A stretch of DNA of 6,290 bases from Anaerolineae bacterium (GCA_028277515.1 JANQGC010000311.1:1-6290); one strand, 5' to 3'. Positions 1 to 5,984 are shown, counted from the first letter of the stretch. Notes: generated from the letters alone by a model not told the origin. A program made the numbers and translations.

Positions 1-2
1 AG

Positions 3-491
3 CAGGGATTATTACGAATCGTCAGCTTTACCGAAGATATGCAGCGCAGAGGATTGGTTCCAGGGACGAAACTTATTTCGGCAGAATTAATGCCGGCAAC
101 CGAAATTTTGGCGCGCCACTTAGAGGTAGAAGTAGACGAACCTCTAGCTCGCATCGAAAGGTTACGCCTGGCGGATGGGGAACCTATGAGTGTTGAAATT
201 TCATTCCTCGTACATCGTTACTGTCCAGGGATTCTAGAACAGGATTACACCAGACAATCTTTGCGCAATATGTTGGAGGATCGTTACAATATTCGTTTTA
301 GTAACGCCCACCAGACTATTCGGGCTATCAACGCCAGCAGTGAAATGGCGGAGAGGCTGTCTATTAAGCTAAATGCCGCATTGCTGTACATTGAGCGTAT
401 CTCTTGCACAGATTATAATGTGCCGATAGAGTTTTTGTGCTTATTTCATCGTGGGGACCGGTATACTTTGCAAGGTGAACTGCGCGGTTAA
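3..491 (+). CDS. GntR/HutC-family transcriptional regulator, C-terminal UTRA domain (5'-truncated by window edge)
   Basis: This is the effector-binding half of a GntR-family repressor of the HutC subfamily. Such proteins bind a small ligand, often a sugar, sugar phosphate or amino acid derivative, in the UTRA domain and change their affinity for DNA. The frame is open from the left edge: the codons before the first Met (39) read QGLLRIVSFTED, which continues into MQRRGLVPGTK. That stretch is the typical UTRA entry (SFTEDM..RGL.PGT), so Met39 is internal and not the start. Later UTRA signatures are LARIERLRLADGEPMSVE and an aromatic-rich C-terminal end. The winged-helix DNA-binding domain must lie to the left, outside the window. 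The TAA stop is at 489-491. Its ligand cannot be read from sequence; the adjacent manA and the sugar ABC permease make a sugar-related signal plausible, but that is inference. Family assignment is firm. Confidence 0.88.
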   Translation, partial: QGLLRIVSFTEDMQRRGLVPGTKLISAELMPATEILARHLEVEVDEPLARIERLRLADGEPMSVEISFLVHRYCPGILEQDYTRQSLRNMLEDRYNIRFSNAHQTIRAINASSEMAERLSIKLNAALLYIERISCTDYNVPIEFLCLFHRGDRYTLQGELRG

Positions 492-572
492 TCACAGAAA
501 GACCAGCCGTGCCTTAAAAGCCAGTCGGGCCGACATTTCCTAAACCAATAAAAACAAATATTGTATTACTTA

Positions 573-632
573 AAATTTGACAACTCTTATTAATAGTTTC
601 GCTCATATCTCAAGTGAAAAGTTGTCAAATTT
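573..632. repeat. Perfect 13-bp inverted repeat (AAATTTGACAACT / AGTTGTCAAATTT)
   Basis: The left arm is 573-585 and the right arm 620-632, all 13 bases complementary, with a 34-bp AT-rich spacer. The arms contain TTGACA/TGTCAA. This could be a pair of regulator binding sites, the ends of a small mobile element remnant, or a long-loop hairpin. There is no T run after the right arm, so a terminator is unlikely. Confidence 0.65.
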
Positions 633-649
633 CTGTGCAAATGATTTTT

Positions 650-667
650 GTAACAGTGCACTGATAC
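650..667. promoter_or_regulatory. Candidate operator: 18-bp near-palindrome with CAGTGCACTG core
   Basis: GTAACAGTGCACTGATAC is symmetric at 16 of its 18 positions (only the A/A pair at 653/664 fails) and has a perfect 10-bp core at 654-663. The length and the GT...AC ends fit a dimeric bacterial regulator, possibly the GntR-type protein encoded just upstream. That assignment is inference; the centre is GC rather than the TA common in HutC-type sites. Confidence 0.4.
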
Positions 668-690
668 CGTTGCCTTTTATAGAGATTAAG

Positions 691-717
691 GTGACAATCG
701 GTCTGAGTACCTATAAA
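691..717 (+). promoter_or_regulatory. Weak sigma-70-like promoter candidate
   Basis: GTGACA (691-696, five of six matches to TTGACA) is followed after 15 bp by TATAAA (712-717, five of six to TATAAT). The spacer is shorter than the optimum of 17. If used, the transcript would start near 724 and carry the 748-807 hairpin in the leader of manA. This is only a pattern match. Confidence 0.25.
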
Positions 718-747
718 TCTAAGTACAAACAACTATGTTTTAACGGC

Positions 748-807
748 TGTCATTTCGAGCAAAGCGAGAAATCTCTCATGAGATGCCTCGACAAGCTCGG
801 CATGACA
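748..807. repeat. Hairpin-forming ~60-bp palindromic repeat, probably a dispersed genomic repeat unit
   Basis: The element begins TGTCATTTCGAGC (748-760) and ends GCTCGGCATGACA (795-807). These terminal inverted repeats match at 11 of 13 positions. Inside, CGAGAAATCTC and GAGATGCCTCG form a second stem (9 of 11) closed by ATCTC-TCAT-GAGAT. The whole unit can therefore fold into one long hairpin with a small internal asymmetry. The wording TGTCATTTCGAGC..AGCGAGAAATCTC resembles, from memory, intergenic repeats found in many copies in several bacterial phyla. It lacks a coding frame, so if mobile it would be moved in trans, like REP or MITE elements. Confidence 0.7.
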
Positions 808-872
808 CATGCAATAATACTTTTTTGTTCGTACTTAATAGTCTGACCAATGATTTGTTGGGTGGTTTATGG

Positions 873-890
873 TGACCGCTTCAGCGGTCA
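873..890. promoter_or_regulatory. Candidate operator or hairpin upstream of manA
   Basis: TGACCGCTTCAGCGGTCA is an 18-bp dyad: TGACCGC (873-879) pairs exactly with GCGGTCA (884-890) around TTCA. It lies 57 bp before the manA start codon. It could be a protein binding site overlapping the manA promoter, or a 7-bp GC-rich stem with a tetraloop in the leader RNA. No T run follows, so it is not a terminator. Confidence 0.45.
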
Positions 891-947
891 AACAACTAAA
901 GCCGATACTACGAACCCGATGTCTTATATTTTGATTGACAGTGATGT

Positions 948-1946
948 ATGAAAAGCGATTTGTACCCATTATTATTTGAGCCGGTTTTAAAGGATTATAT
1001 CTGGGGTGGCCGAACGTTAGAAAGAATCGGCCGTTCATTGCCACCCGGTAAGGACATCGCCGAAAGTTGGGAGATTGCCGGGCATGACGACGGCACAACC
1101 AGGGTCATTAATGGTCCCTATGCCGGACAGTTATTAACGGACGTATTAGCTGATTTGGGTCTCGAATTAATCGGCGAAAATAACCGTTGGGCGTTGGAGA
1201 GAGATAAATTCCCCCTACTCATCAAGCTGTTAGATGCCAATCGGCCGCTCTCGGTTCAGGTCCATCCGCAAGACCCTTATGCTTTGCAGCATGAAGGAAA
1301 TGAACTGGGGAAGAGTGAAATGTGGGTGGTTTTGGCAGCCCAGCCCGGCGCTGAACTGATTCTAGGTGTGAAAAAAGGAACCACACCGCAGAATTTTCGC
1401 CAGGCGATTGAGGATGGCAGCTTGGAACCCTATTTACATCATCTTCCTGTTCAGGCCGGTGATCATGTTTGTGTTCCCGCGGGCACGTTGCATGCCATCA
1501 TGGATGGTTTGTTGATCGCCGAAATACAACAGAACTCCAACACAACATACCGGGTTTATGATTGGAACCGGGTTGGGGCGGATGGCCGCCCGCGCCCGCT
1601 GCATGTGGATAAAGCATTAGATGTCATCAATTTTGATCAAGTTGAGCCGGGGTTAAATGACTCTCAATTAATCGAGGAAAACGATTCGTTGCGCAGGGAG
1701 CGGCTTTGTGCCAATGAGTATTTTGTCACCGAGCGCTTAACATTTGCTGAGGGAGGTGTTTTTAATGGTGTATGTGACGGCCGTTCGCTGGAAATATGGG
1801 GCGTATTGGAAGGAGAGATTATCATAAATAATCTTACCTTAAAAAGTATTCGTTTTACACTCCTGCCAGCGGCTTTAGGCAATTACACTATAACTGCCGG
1901 CAAACCATCAACCGTGCTGCGAACGTTTACGGCAGCCACACCTTAA
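948..1946 (+). CDS. manA: Mannose-6-phosphate isomerase, class I (phosphomannose isomerase), short form
   Basis: A cytoplasmic zinc enzyme that interconverts mannose 6-phosphate and fructose 6-phosphate, linking mannose use to glycolysis and supplying precursors for GDP-mannose. At 332 residues it fits the short bacterial type (about 310-330) rather than the roughly 390-residue enterobacterial form. The N-terminal FEPVLKDYIWGG (residues 10-21) and ESWEIAG (39-45) are family hallmarks. The zinc ligands are all visible: Gln104 and His106 in SVQVHPQD, Glu124 in GKSEMW, and His182 in PAGTLHAI. The catalytic Arg202 lies in TTYRVYDW. The C-terminal part (about 250-330) is the usual small beta domain and is less conserved. 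The ATG at 948 is chosen because homology begins almost at once; no Shine-Dalgarno is evident before it. The flanking gaps are long, so it is probably transcribed alone. The GntR-type regulator upstream is the natural candidate controller. Some relatives act on other aldose phosphates, but ManA is much the best call. Confidence 0.95.
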   Translation: MKSDLYPLLFEPVLKDYIWGGRTLERIGRSLPPGKDIAESWEIAGHDDGTTRVINGPYAGQLLTDVLADLGLELIGENNRWALERDKFPLLIKLLDANRPLSVQVHPQDPYALQHEGNELGKSEMWVVLAAQPGAELILGVKKGTTPQNFRQAIEDGSLEPYLHHLPVQAGDHVCVPAGTLHAIMDGLLIAEIQQNSNTTYRVYDWNRVGADGRPRPLHVDKALDVINFDQVEPGLNDSQLIEENDSLRRERLCANEYFVTERLTFAEGGVFNGVCDGRSLEIWGVLEGEIIINNLTLKSIRFTLLPAALGNYTITAGKPSTVLRTFTAATP

Positions 1947-1998
1947 ATGGTTTTGGTGCTATGGAATTTGCTTTGATCGCCCTGGATTAACCATTTTT
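1945..1998 (+). terminator. Weak terminator-like inverted repeat after manA
   Basis: AAATGGTT (1945-1952, overlapping the manA stop codon) pairs with AACCATTT (1989-1996), and the run of five T ends at 1998. The 36-nt loop is long and the stem AT-rich, so termination would be inefficient. It is the only candidate seen after manA. Confidence 0.25.
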
Positions 1999-2203
1999 GG
2001 AAAAATAATGGCCGTTTGATCTTTAACAGCGTGAAAGTATCGTGATTAGACGATTGATTTTAAGAGATGAATAGTCTATGATGCCCTCATAATAACACTT
2101 CCTGCTGGAACAACATGATGACATTGCACAAATCAAGCAAAATTTGCGAGGCACACAGTACAATCTTTTTGCTCTTCAAGCAAACCCACTTATCGAAATA
2201 AGA

Positions 2204-2209
2204 TATAAT
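2204..2209 (+). promoter_or_regulatory. Perfect -10 box (TATAAT) for the P-domain protein gene
   Basis: TATAAT lies 64 bp before the ATG at 2273, which would place transcription start near 2216 and leave a leader of about 57 nt. No good -35 hexamer is found at normal spacing (2181-2186 reads CAAACC), so an activator or another promoter element may be involved. Its position supports the ATG at 2273 over the upstream TTG at 2144. Confidence 0.4.
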
Positions 2210-2254
2210 GAATTCAACTGTCGAAGATACCGACTTGTTCATTTATCCATCGTT

Positions 2255-2258
2255 GGAG
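2255..2258 (+). promoter_or_regulatory. Ribosome binding site (GGAG) supporting the ATG start at 2273
   Basis: GGAG within TTGGAGAA is 14 nt before the ATG, longer than the usual spacing but the only Shine-Dalgarno-like run near either candidate start. The TTG at 2144 has none. Confidence 0.4.
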
Positions 2259-2272
2259 AATTAAAGTGCACT

Positions 2273-5137
2273 ATGGATAAGAAAAGTTTTATTCGATTAT
2301 TTTTTATCATCCTTATTATTACAATTGGCAGTTGGCTGCTTTTTCAAAGAGGCAGCTTGACACCGGAAAACATCAGTCGAAGTGAAGCCGTTCAACAAGC
2401 ACTTGGACCTGGGGGTGTTCGGGGTGGAACCGGTAATGTGGTTGTTGACACTGATGATGGCCAAATGATTTTTGGGGAGCCTGTTGCGCCTGCTGTTGTT
2501 GATTTAAACACAGTTCCCAGCCGGCCGGCAGAGTTTGATCGATTGAAGCAAGCTTATGAAGCCGGTCAGATCGATCTTGGAATTAATGAAGGTCCTGTGA
2601 GTGAGGCCGTCTACCAGGCAATGATTGCCGAATCGCTGGAACAGGGTGTTGACCACACTGTGCAAAATTATCTGGGAACTGGCCTTGATGGAATCACTGC
2701 GCCCGCTGCATTATCACAAGGAGTCAATTTTAAGGCCATTGACTATACACAATCGCAGCAGGGTGTTCCACCTGACCCCGATATAATGGTTGGTAAGGAT
2801 CATGTCGTAGTCGGTGTTAATACCAGCTTTCAGGTATTTGACAAGCAGGGGAACAGCCTAGTTGGACCCATTCTCTACGAGGATTTCTGGGGCAGTAACT
2901 GTGGCACCGGCAGCAATGTGGTTATGTTCGATCCCTATTCGGGTTATGATGAAGAAAACGGCCGTTACGTGCTAGGTATCACCGCTTACGATCCCAATGT
3001 CAATGGAGGAGATAACGGATACGCTTGTATTGCCGTTTCTCAAACAGACAGCGCGGCCGGCTCTTATTGGCTTTACTCCTTTGACGGCAATCCAGGCGGG
3101 GGAACAGATTACTTCTTTGATTACCCGCATATCGGTATTGGCCAGGATGCCTTATATCTTGGAGCCAATATGTTCGGCACCTTTTTTGTACGCAATCACA
3201 TTTTTGCCTTTGAAAAAGATGATATGTATGCCGGCGCAAGCGCCAGCTACCTTAAATATAATGTCGGTAGTGGCAATTTTACGATCCAACCGGCGAAGCT
3301 AAAGGGGTTTCAGACAGGCGGATGGCCGACCAATGCTAATGAACCTCATTATTTTGTCGATGCAGATTTCGGAAACAATCGCAATACATTAACCGTGTGG
3401 CAATTTTCCGATCCTTGGGGTTCACCCTCATTCTCACAAGCCGGCACAGTGACCGTGAATTCTTACAGTCTACCCGTTAACCAGCCGCAGCTTGGCGGCA
3501 GCAGCATTCAAGCCAATGATAACCGCCTTTTGGATGTTGAATATTGGGGTGGAAAACTATGGACAACCCATACCATTGGTTGCAATCCTGGTAGCGGTAC
3601 GGTGAACTGTGTGCGTTGGTATGAAATCGATATGAGCAGCGGATCTCCCAGTTTGGACCAACAGGGTACCTTCGCCACCAGTGGCGTTTATAACAGCTTT
3701 CCTGACCTGGGGGTCAACGCTTGCGGCGATATGGTTGTTGGATATACAAAAACAAGCAGCAGTATATATCCCAGTGTTTACGCAGCAGGGAGACAAGCAG
3801 GGGATGCCAATGGGACATTAAAGGATGAGACACTGCTACATGCCGGTGAGGCCCCTTATACAGCATATGATAGCGTTCCCAGGCGTTGGGGTGATTATAC
3901 GGGTTTAGCACTTGACCCGGATGGAAAAACCTTCTGGTATGTTGGAGAATATTCGCGGGAACAGTCGACAGCCCGTTGGTCTACCTGGGTTTCAGCTATG
4001 AGTTGGCCTGAATGTACGATAGAACCTACGGCCACACCAACATCTGGTCCCTCGCCGACCCCTACTAATACACCTGAACCCTTATCCTGTACAACCTACA
4101 ACAGCTCAGACACCCCAATAAACCTTCCCAACGGTGTTAATTCCATCAATTCAACGATTAATATTGGCAACGGCGTTACTATCGCTGATGTCAATATTGA
4201 CGTAGATATGGCTCACGACTGGGTAGGCGATCTTATTTTCACTCTAAGTAAAGGTACAACCAGTGCAACGATAATCGATCGCCCGGGTGTTCCTGCTTCT
4301 ACCTATGGATGTAATATTGATGACATTCTGGCTACTCTGGATGATGAGGCGGTTACATCTGTTGAAAACCAATGTTCAAATAGCGCACCGGCTATTTCCG
4401 GCACCCACGCCCCAAACAATCCGCTTGCGGTGTTTGATGGCCAAAACAGTTCGGGTAATTGGACTCTTCAAGTTGCTGATGCTTACCCCGGAACGGACCC
4501 CGGCACCTTAAATAGCTGGAGTATTGAAATTTGCGGTGAGGAGGCGTCACCAACCGCTACAAATACACCCGAACCGCCATCGCCAACCCCAACAAACACG
4601 CCGGTTCCACCAACCGCGACGCCAACAAATACCCCTGAGCCGCAAATTGTTCAACAAATTGCGCTAACAACTGGCTGGAATATGATTTCTAGCTATATGA
4701 TAGCGGATGACCCGAGTATGGAATCTTTGCTGGCCGGTATTGAGGATGACATGTTCATTATAAAAAATGGGGATGGGCTTATTTACTGGCCGTCACAAGG
4801 AATTAACAATCTGGGAGATTGGCAGGTTCAGGAAGGATATCAAATTTATATGAATAATCCGGCGACGCTTTCGATTGAGGGCAGCCAGGTCGATCCGGCG
4901 AACACACCAATCAATTTGCCATTCGGCTGGAGCCTTGTCGCTTATCTCCGAGATCAATCTATGAGTGTTGATCAAGCATTGTCTTCTGTTAGCACTGATT
5001 TGTTCCTGGTTAAAGATGGCGCCGGCCTGGTCTATTGGCCTGAATTGGAATTAGATCAAATTGGCAGTATGAACCCAGGTGAAGGTTATCAAATCTACAT
5101 GTCCAACAGCGGGATCTTGACTTATCCTGGAAATTAA
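2273..5137 (+). CDS. Exported multidomain protein: signal anchor, propeller-like region, P domain, two C-terminal modules
   Basis: A 954-residue secreted or membrane-anchored protein of unknown function. Residues 1-25 form a signal segment (MDKKSF, then hydrophobic 9-24) with no obvious cleavage site. Residues about 150-580 resemble repeat-rich secreted proteins with a beta-propeller-like pattern: PPDPDIMVGKDHVVVGVN (166-183), ACIAVSQTDSAAGSYWLYSFD (251-271), DYPHIGIGQDALYLGANMF (283-301) and WGDYTGLALDPDGKTFWYVG (539-558). A Thr/Pro linker (583-603) leads to a proprotein-convertase P domain (about 606-754), recognised by AHDWVGDLIFTL (647-658) and NWTLQVADAYPGTDPGTLNSWSIEIC (729-754). A second Thr/Pro linker (757-790) leads to two modules of about 75 residues (795-869 and 880-954) sharing GW..(I/V).SY-like, K(N/D)G.GL(I/V)YWP and GYQIYM. 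No serine protease domain, LPXTG or C-terminal membrane anchor is visible. ATG 2273 is preferred over TTG 2144 because it puts the signal segment at the N-terminus. Role may be surface or polymer binding; that is a guess. Confidence 0.85.
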   Translation: MDKKSFIRLFFIILIITIGSWLLFQRGSLTPENISRSEAVQQALGPGGVRGGTGNVVVDTDDGQMIFGEPVAPAVVDLNTVPSRPAEFDRLKQAYEAGQIDLGINEGPVSEAVYQAMIAESLEQGVDHTVQNYLGTGLDGITAPAALSQGVNFKAIDYTQSQQGVPPDPDIMVGKDHVVVGVNTSFQVFDKQGNSLVGPILYEDFWGSNCGTGSNVVMFDPYSGYDEENGRYVLGITAYDPNVNGGDNGYACIAVSQTDSAAGSYWLYSFDGNPGGGTDYFFDYPHIGIGQDALYLGANMFGTFFVRNHIFAFEKDDMYAGASASYLKYNVGSGNFTIQPAKLKGFQTGGWPTNANEPHYFVDADFGNNRNTLTVWQFSDPWGSPSFSQAGTVTVNSYSLPVNQPQLGGSSIQANDNRLLDVEYWGGKLWTTHTIGCNPGSGTVNCVRWYEIDMSSGSPSLDQQGTFATSGVYNSFPDLGVNACGDMVVGYTKTSSSIYPSVYAAGRQAGDANGTLKDETLLHAGEAPYTAYDSVPRRWGDYTGLALDPDGKTFWYVGEYSREQSTARWSTWVSAMSWPECTIEPTATPTSGPSPTPTNTPEPLSCTTYNSSDTPINLPNGVNSINSTINIGNGVTIADVNIDVDMAHDWVGDLIFTLSKGTTSATIIDRPGVPASTYGCNIDDILATLDDEAVTSVENQCSNSAPAISGTHAPNNPLAVFDGQNSSGNWTLQVADAYPGTDPGTLNSWSIEICGEEASPTATNTPEPPSPTPTNTPVPPTATPTNTPEPQIVQQIALTTGWNMISSYMIADDPSMESLLAGIEDDMFIIKNGDGLIYWPSQGINNLGDWQVQEGYQIYMNNPATLSIEGSQVDPANTPINLPFGWSLVAYLRDQSMSVDQALSSVSTDLFLVKDGAGLVYWPELELDQIGSMNPGEGYQIYMSNSGILTYPGN
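4022..4645 (+). repeat. Two Thr/Pro linker blocks encoded by short degenerate direct repeats
   Basis: Residues 583-603 (about 4019-4081) and 757-790 (about 4541-4642) are built from TPT/NTPEP units flanking the P domain. At the DNA level, units such as ccaacaaatacccctgagcc and close variants recur, so copy number may vary between strains by slippage. Such linkers are usually extended spacers, often O-glycosylated in secreted proteins. Confidence 0.6.
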
Positions 5138-5154
5138 AAATTTAGGATTTTATT

Positions 5155-5778
5155 CTACCCTGTAAACGGACGGCCGTCTTGCCCGCACAGCACGAAGTTG
5201 CCGGTTTGATCGGTATGGTAGGCGTAAATTTCACCATCTGCTTCAAGGTTTATGAGGAAACCAGGCGTAATCACAGTAAGATAATTCATGCCGGGGGCAG
5301 GACAACCAAGCCCGCTGTCTGGCCATTCTTGAGGTTCGGAGTTAATAATCGCTACCTCACTTACGTCAATTCCCAGACGCCTGGCGAGATCCTGGCTAAC
5401 CTCATGTCCTATCTTTTCACCTAAATCAGGTACGCCAGGCTGCGGCATAACCACCGGTGATTCATCCCCTGGAGGCTCACTGGTTATTTGCGAAGGATCG
5501 ACTGATCCTGCCGGTTCACTTGTACCCGAACTTAAATCTGTAGAGGCCGGTTGGGTGGCATCATCTGCTGTATCAGATTCTTGATTATTAGGGGGCATAG
5601 CAGTTTCCTCTGGTATTGGTGTAGCCGTGTTGGAAGCAGCGGGCGGTATGGTATTTAGCGCCGGTGCAGCGGATGGAGTATCTGCAGGAGCTGAATCAGA
5701 AGAATTGCTTCCGCCGGGTGTGCAAGCAGCTAAAACGAACATCACGGCCGTTAACAATAAAGGGTGTGACAATTTCAT
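5155..5778 (-). CDS. Predicted lipoprotein with Ser/Thr/Pro-rich stalk and a conserved C-terminal domain
   Basis: A 207-residue predicted lipoprotein. The signal peptide MKLSHPLLLTAVMFVLAAC ends in a lipobox (LAAC), so Cys19 should be lipidated and the protein tethered outside the cytoplasmic membrane. Residues 20 to about 118 are low-complexity Ser/Thr/Pro/Glu/Asp sequence, a flexible stalk. The C-terminal domain (about 128-207) carries DLARRLGIDVSEVAI, EWPDSGLGCPAPGMNY (151-166), VITPGFLINLEADGEIYAYHTD and a final VLCG; Cys159 and Cys198 could form a disulfide. I recall similar domains in other Chloroflexota and cyanobacterial exported proteins but know no function. The start at 5778 is chosen over the ATG at 5793 because GAAGGA sits just upstream of it and it gives a standard-length signal peptide; the longer form adds MDEGK. 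It converges on the P-domain gene (17 bp between stops) and is divergent from the ABC permease, sharing its control region. Confidence 0.85.
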   Translation of the reverse strand: MKLSHPLLLTAVMFVLAACTPGGSNSSDSAPADTPSAAPALNTIPPAASNTATPIPEETAMPPNNQESDTADDATQPASTDLSSGTSEPAGSVDPSQITSEPPGDESPVVMPQPGVPDLGEKIGHEVSQDLARRLGIDVSEVAIINSEPQEWPDSGLGCPAPGMNYLTVITPGFLINLEADGEIYAYHTDQTGNFVLCGQDGRPFTG

Positions 5779-5781
5779 CTT

Positions 5782-5787
5782 TCCTTC
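5782..5787 (-). promoter_or_regulatory. Ribosome binding site deciding the lipoprotein start
   Basis: On the minus strand GAAGGA precedes the ATG at 5778 by three bases (GAAGG by four). The alternative ATG at 5793 is preceded by AT-rich sequence with no purine-rich site, which favours the shorter protein. Confidence 0.45.
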
Positions 5788-5898
5788 ATCCATAACATTA
5801 TTTCTATGTTGTTCGGCAGCAATTTGCCGCCTATTCTATGTTGATATAACGTCCTTGACCCCCTTTTTGTTCCAGGAACTTTTGAAATTTAAGGGAAT

Positions 5899-5958
5899 GT
5901 GACAGTCACTTTGGTCATTATTTAAGTGACAATACAGTTAATAAAGTGACTGTCACTT
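5899..5958. promoter_or_regulatory. Twin-dyad operator region: two GTGACWGTCAC palindromes forming a 14-bp inverted repeat
   Basis: GTGACAGTCACTTT (5899-5912) and AAAGTGACTGTCAC (5943-5956) are exact reverse complements. Each arm is itself an 11-bp palindrome (GTGAC-W-GTCAC); the right one extends to AAGTGACTGTCACTT (5944-5958). The heptamer AAGTGAC or its complement occurs four times: 5905-5911, 5924-5930, 5944-5950 and 5952-5958. Dyad centres are 47 bp apart. The sites lie between the divergent lipoprotein and ABC permease genes and upstream of the permease -35 box, so they probably bind a dimeric regulator, perhaps with looping or cooperative binding. A TetR-type or similar regulator is a guess; the factor is not identified. 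Confidence 0.7.
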
Positions 5959-5984
5959 ATTAGTGAGGTTATTGAACCCATTCT

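Larger units (their letters stand above)
492..947. other. Noncoding 456-bp region between the regulator and manA, rich in dyads
   Basis: No convincing gene lies here. An 89-codon frame at 577-846 has no protein-like composition and runs straight through the hairpin repeat, so I do not call it. The stretch holds four separate dyad structures (573-632, 650-667, 748-807, 873-890) and a weak promoter-like pair near 691-717. No classical terminator (GC stem followed by a T run) is visible after the regulator; an 11-bp GC-rich palindrome GTCGGGCCGAC at 524-534 has only a one-base centre and no T tract. Confidence 0.7.
1947..2272. other. Noncoding gap between manA and the P-domain protein gene
   Basis: No complete gene is seen in these 326 bases. 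The frame of the downstream gene stays open back to a TAA at 2093-2095, with a possible TTG start at 2144. The 43 extra residues would precede the hydrophobic signal segment and have no recognisable motif, so I treat the stretch as upstream sequence. It contains the TATAAT at 2204-2209 and the weak dyad after manA. A remnant of a degraded gene is possible but not demonstrable. Confidence 0.5.

Noticed and set aside
691..698. GTGACAAT shared with the 5926-5933 half-site, suggesting common regulation of manA and the permease
   Set aside because: An eight-base match without the palindromic partner is expected by chance in a window of this size.
577..846. 89-codon open frame on the plus strand between the regulator and manA
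   Set aside because: It starts without a ribosome binding site inside an inverted repeat, crosses the 748-807 hairpin repeat, and its translation (Cys/Ser/Phe-rich) has no recognisable pattern.
835..1098. 87-codon open frame on the minus strand overlapping the manA start
   Set aside because: Most of it is antisense to the well-supported manA coding sequence, and its composition is that of a shadow frame.
2144..2272. TTG start extending the P-domain protein by 43 residues
   Set aside because: It would bury the signal segment at residues 52-67, has no ribosome binding site, and a perfect TATAAT lies inside the extension.
5136..5152. Possible bidirectional terminator between the convergent genes (AAAAT-TTAGG-ATTTT)
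   Set aside because: The stem is only five A-T pairs, too weak to call; the GACGGCCGTC palindrome at 5169-5178 has no loop and is inside the lipoprotein coding sequence.
5814..5829. Small hairpin CGGCA-GCAATT-TGCCG in the lipoprotein leader
   Set aside because: Five base pairs with a six-base loop is common by chance and no regulatory context supports it.
5627..5902. 91-codon plus-strand open frame opposite the lipoprotein start
   Set aside because: It is antisense to the lipoprotein signal peptide and stalk; the Ala/Gly-rich start mirrors the low-complexity coding strand.
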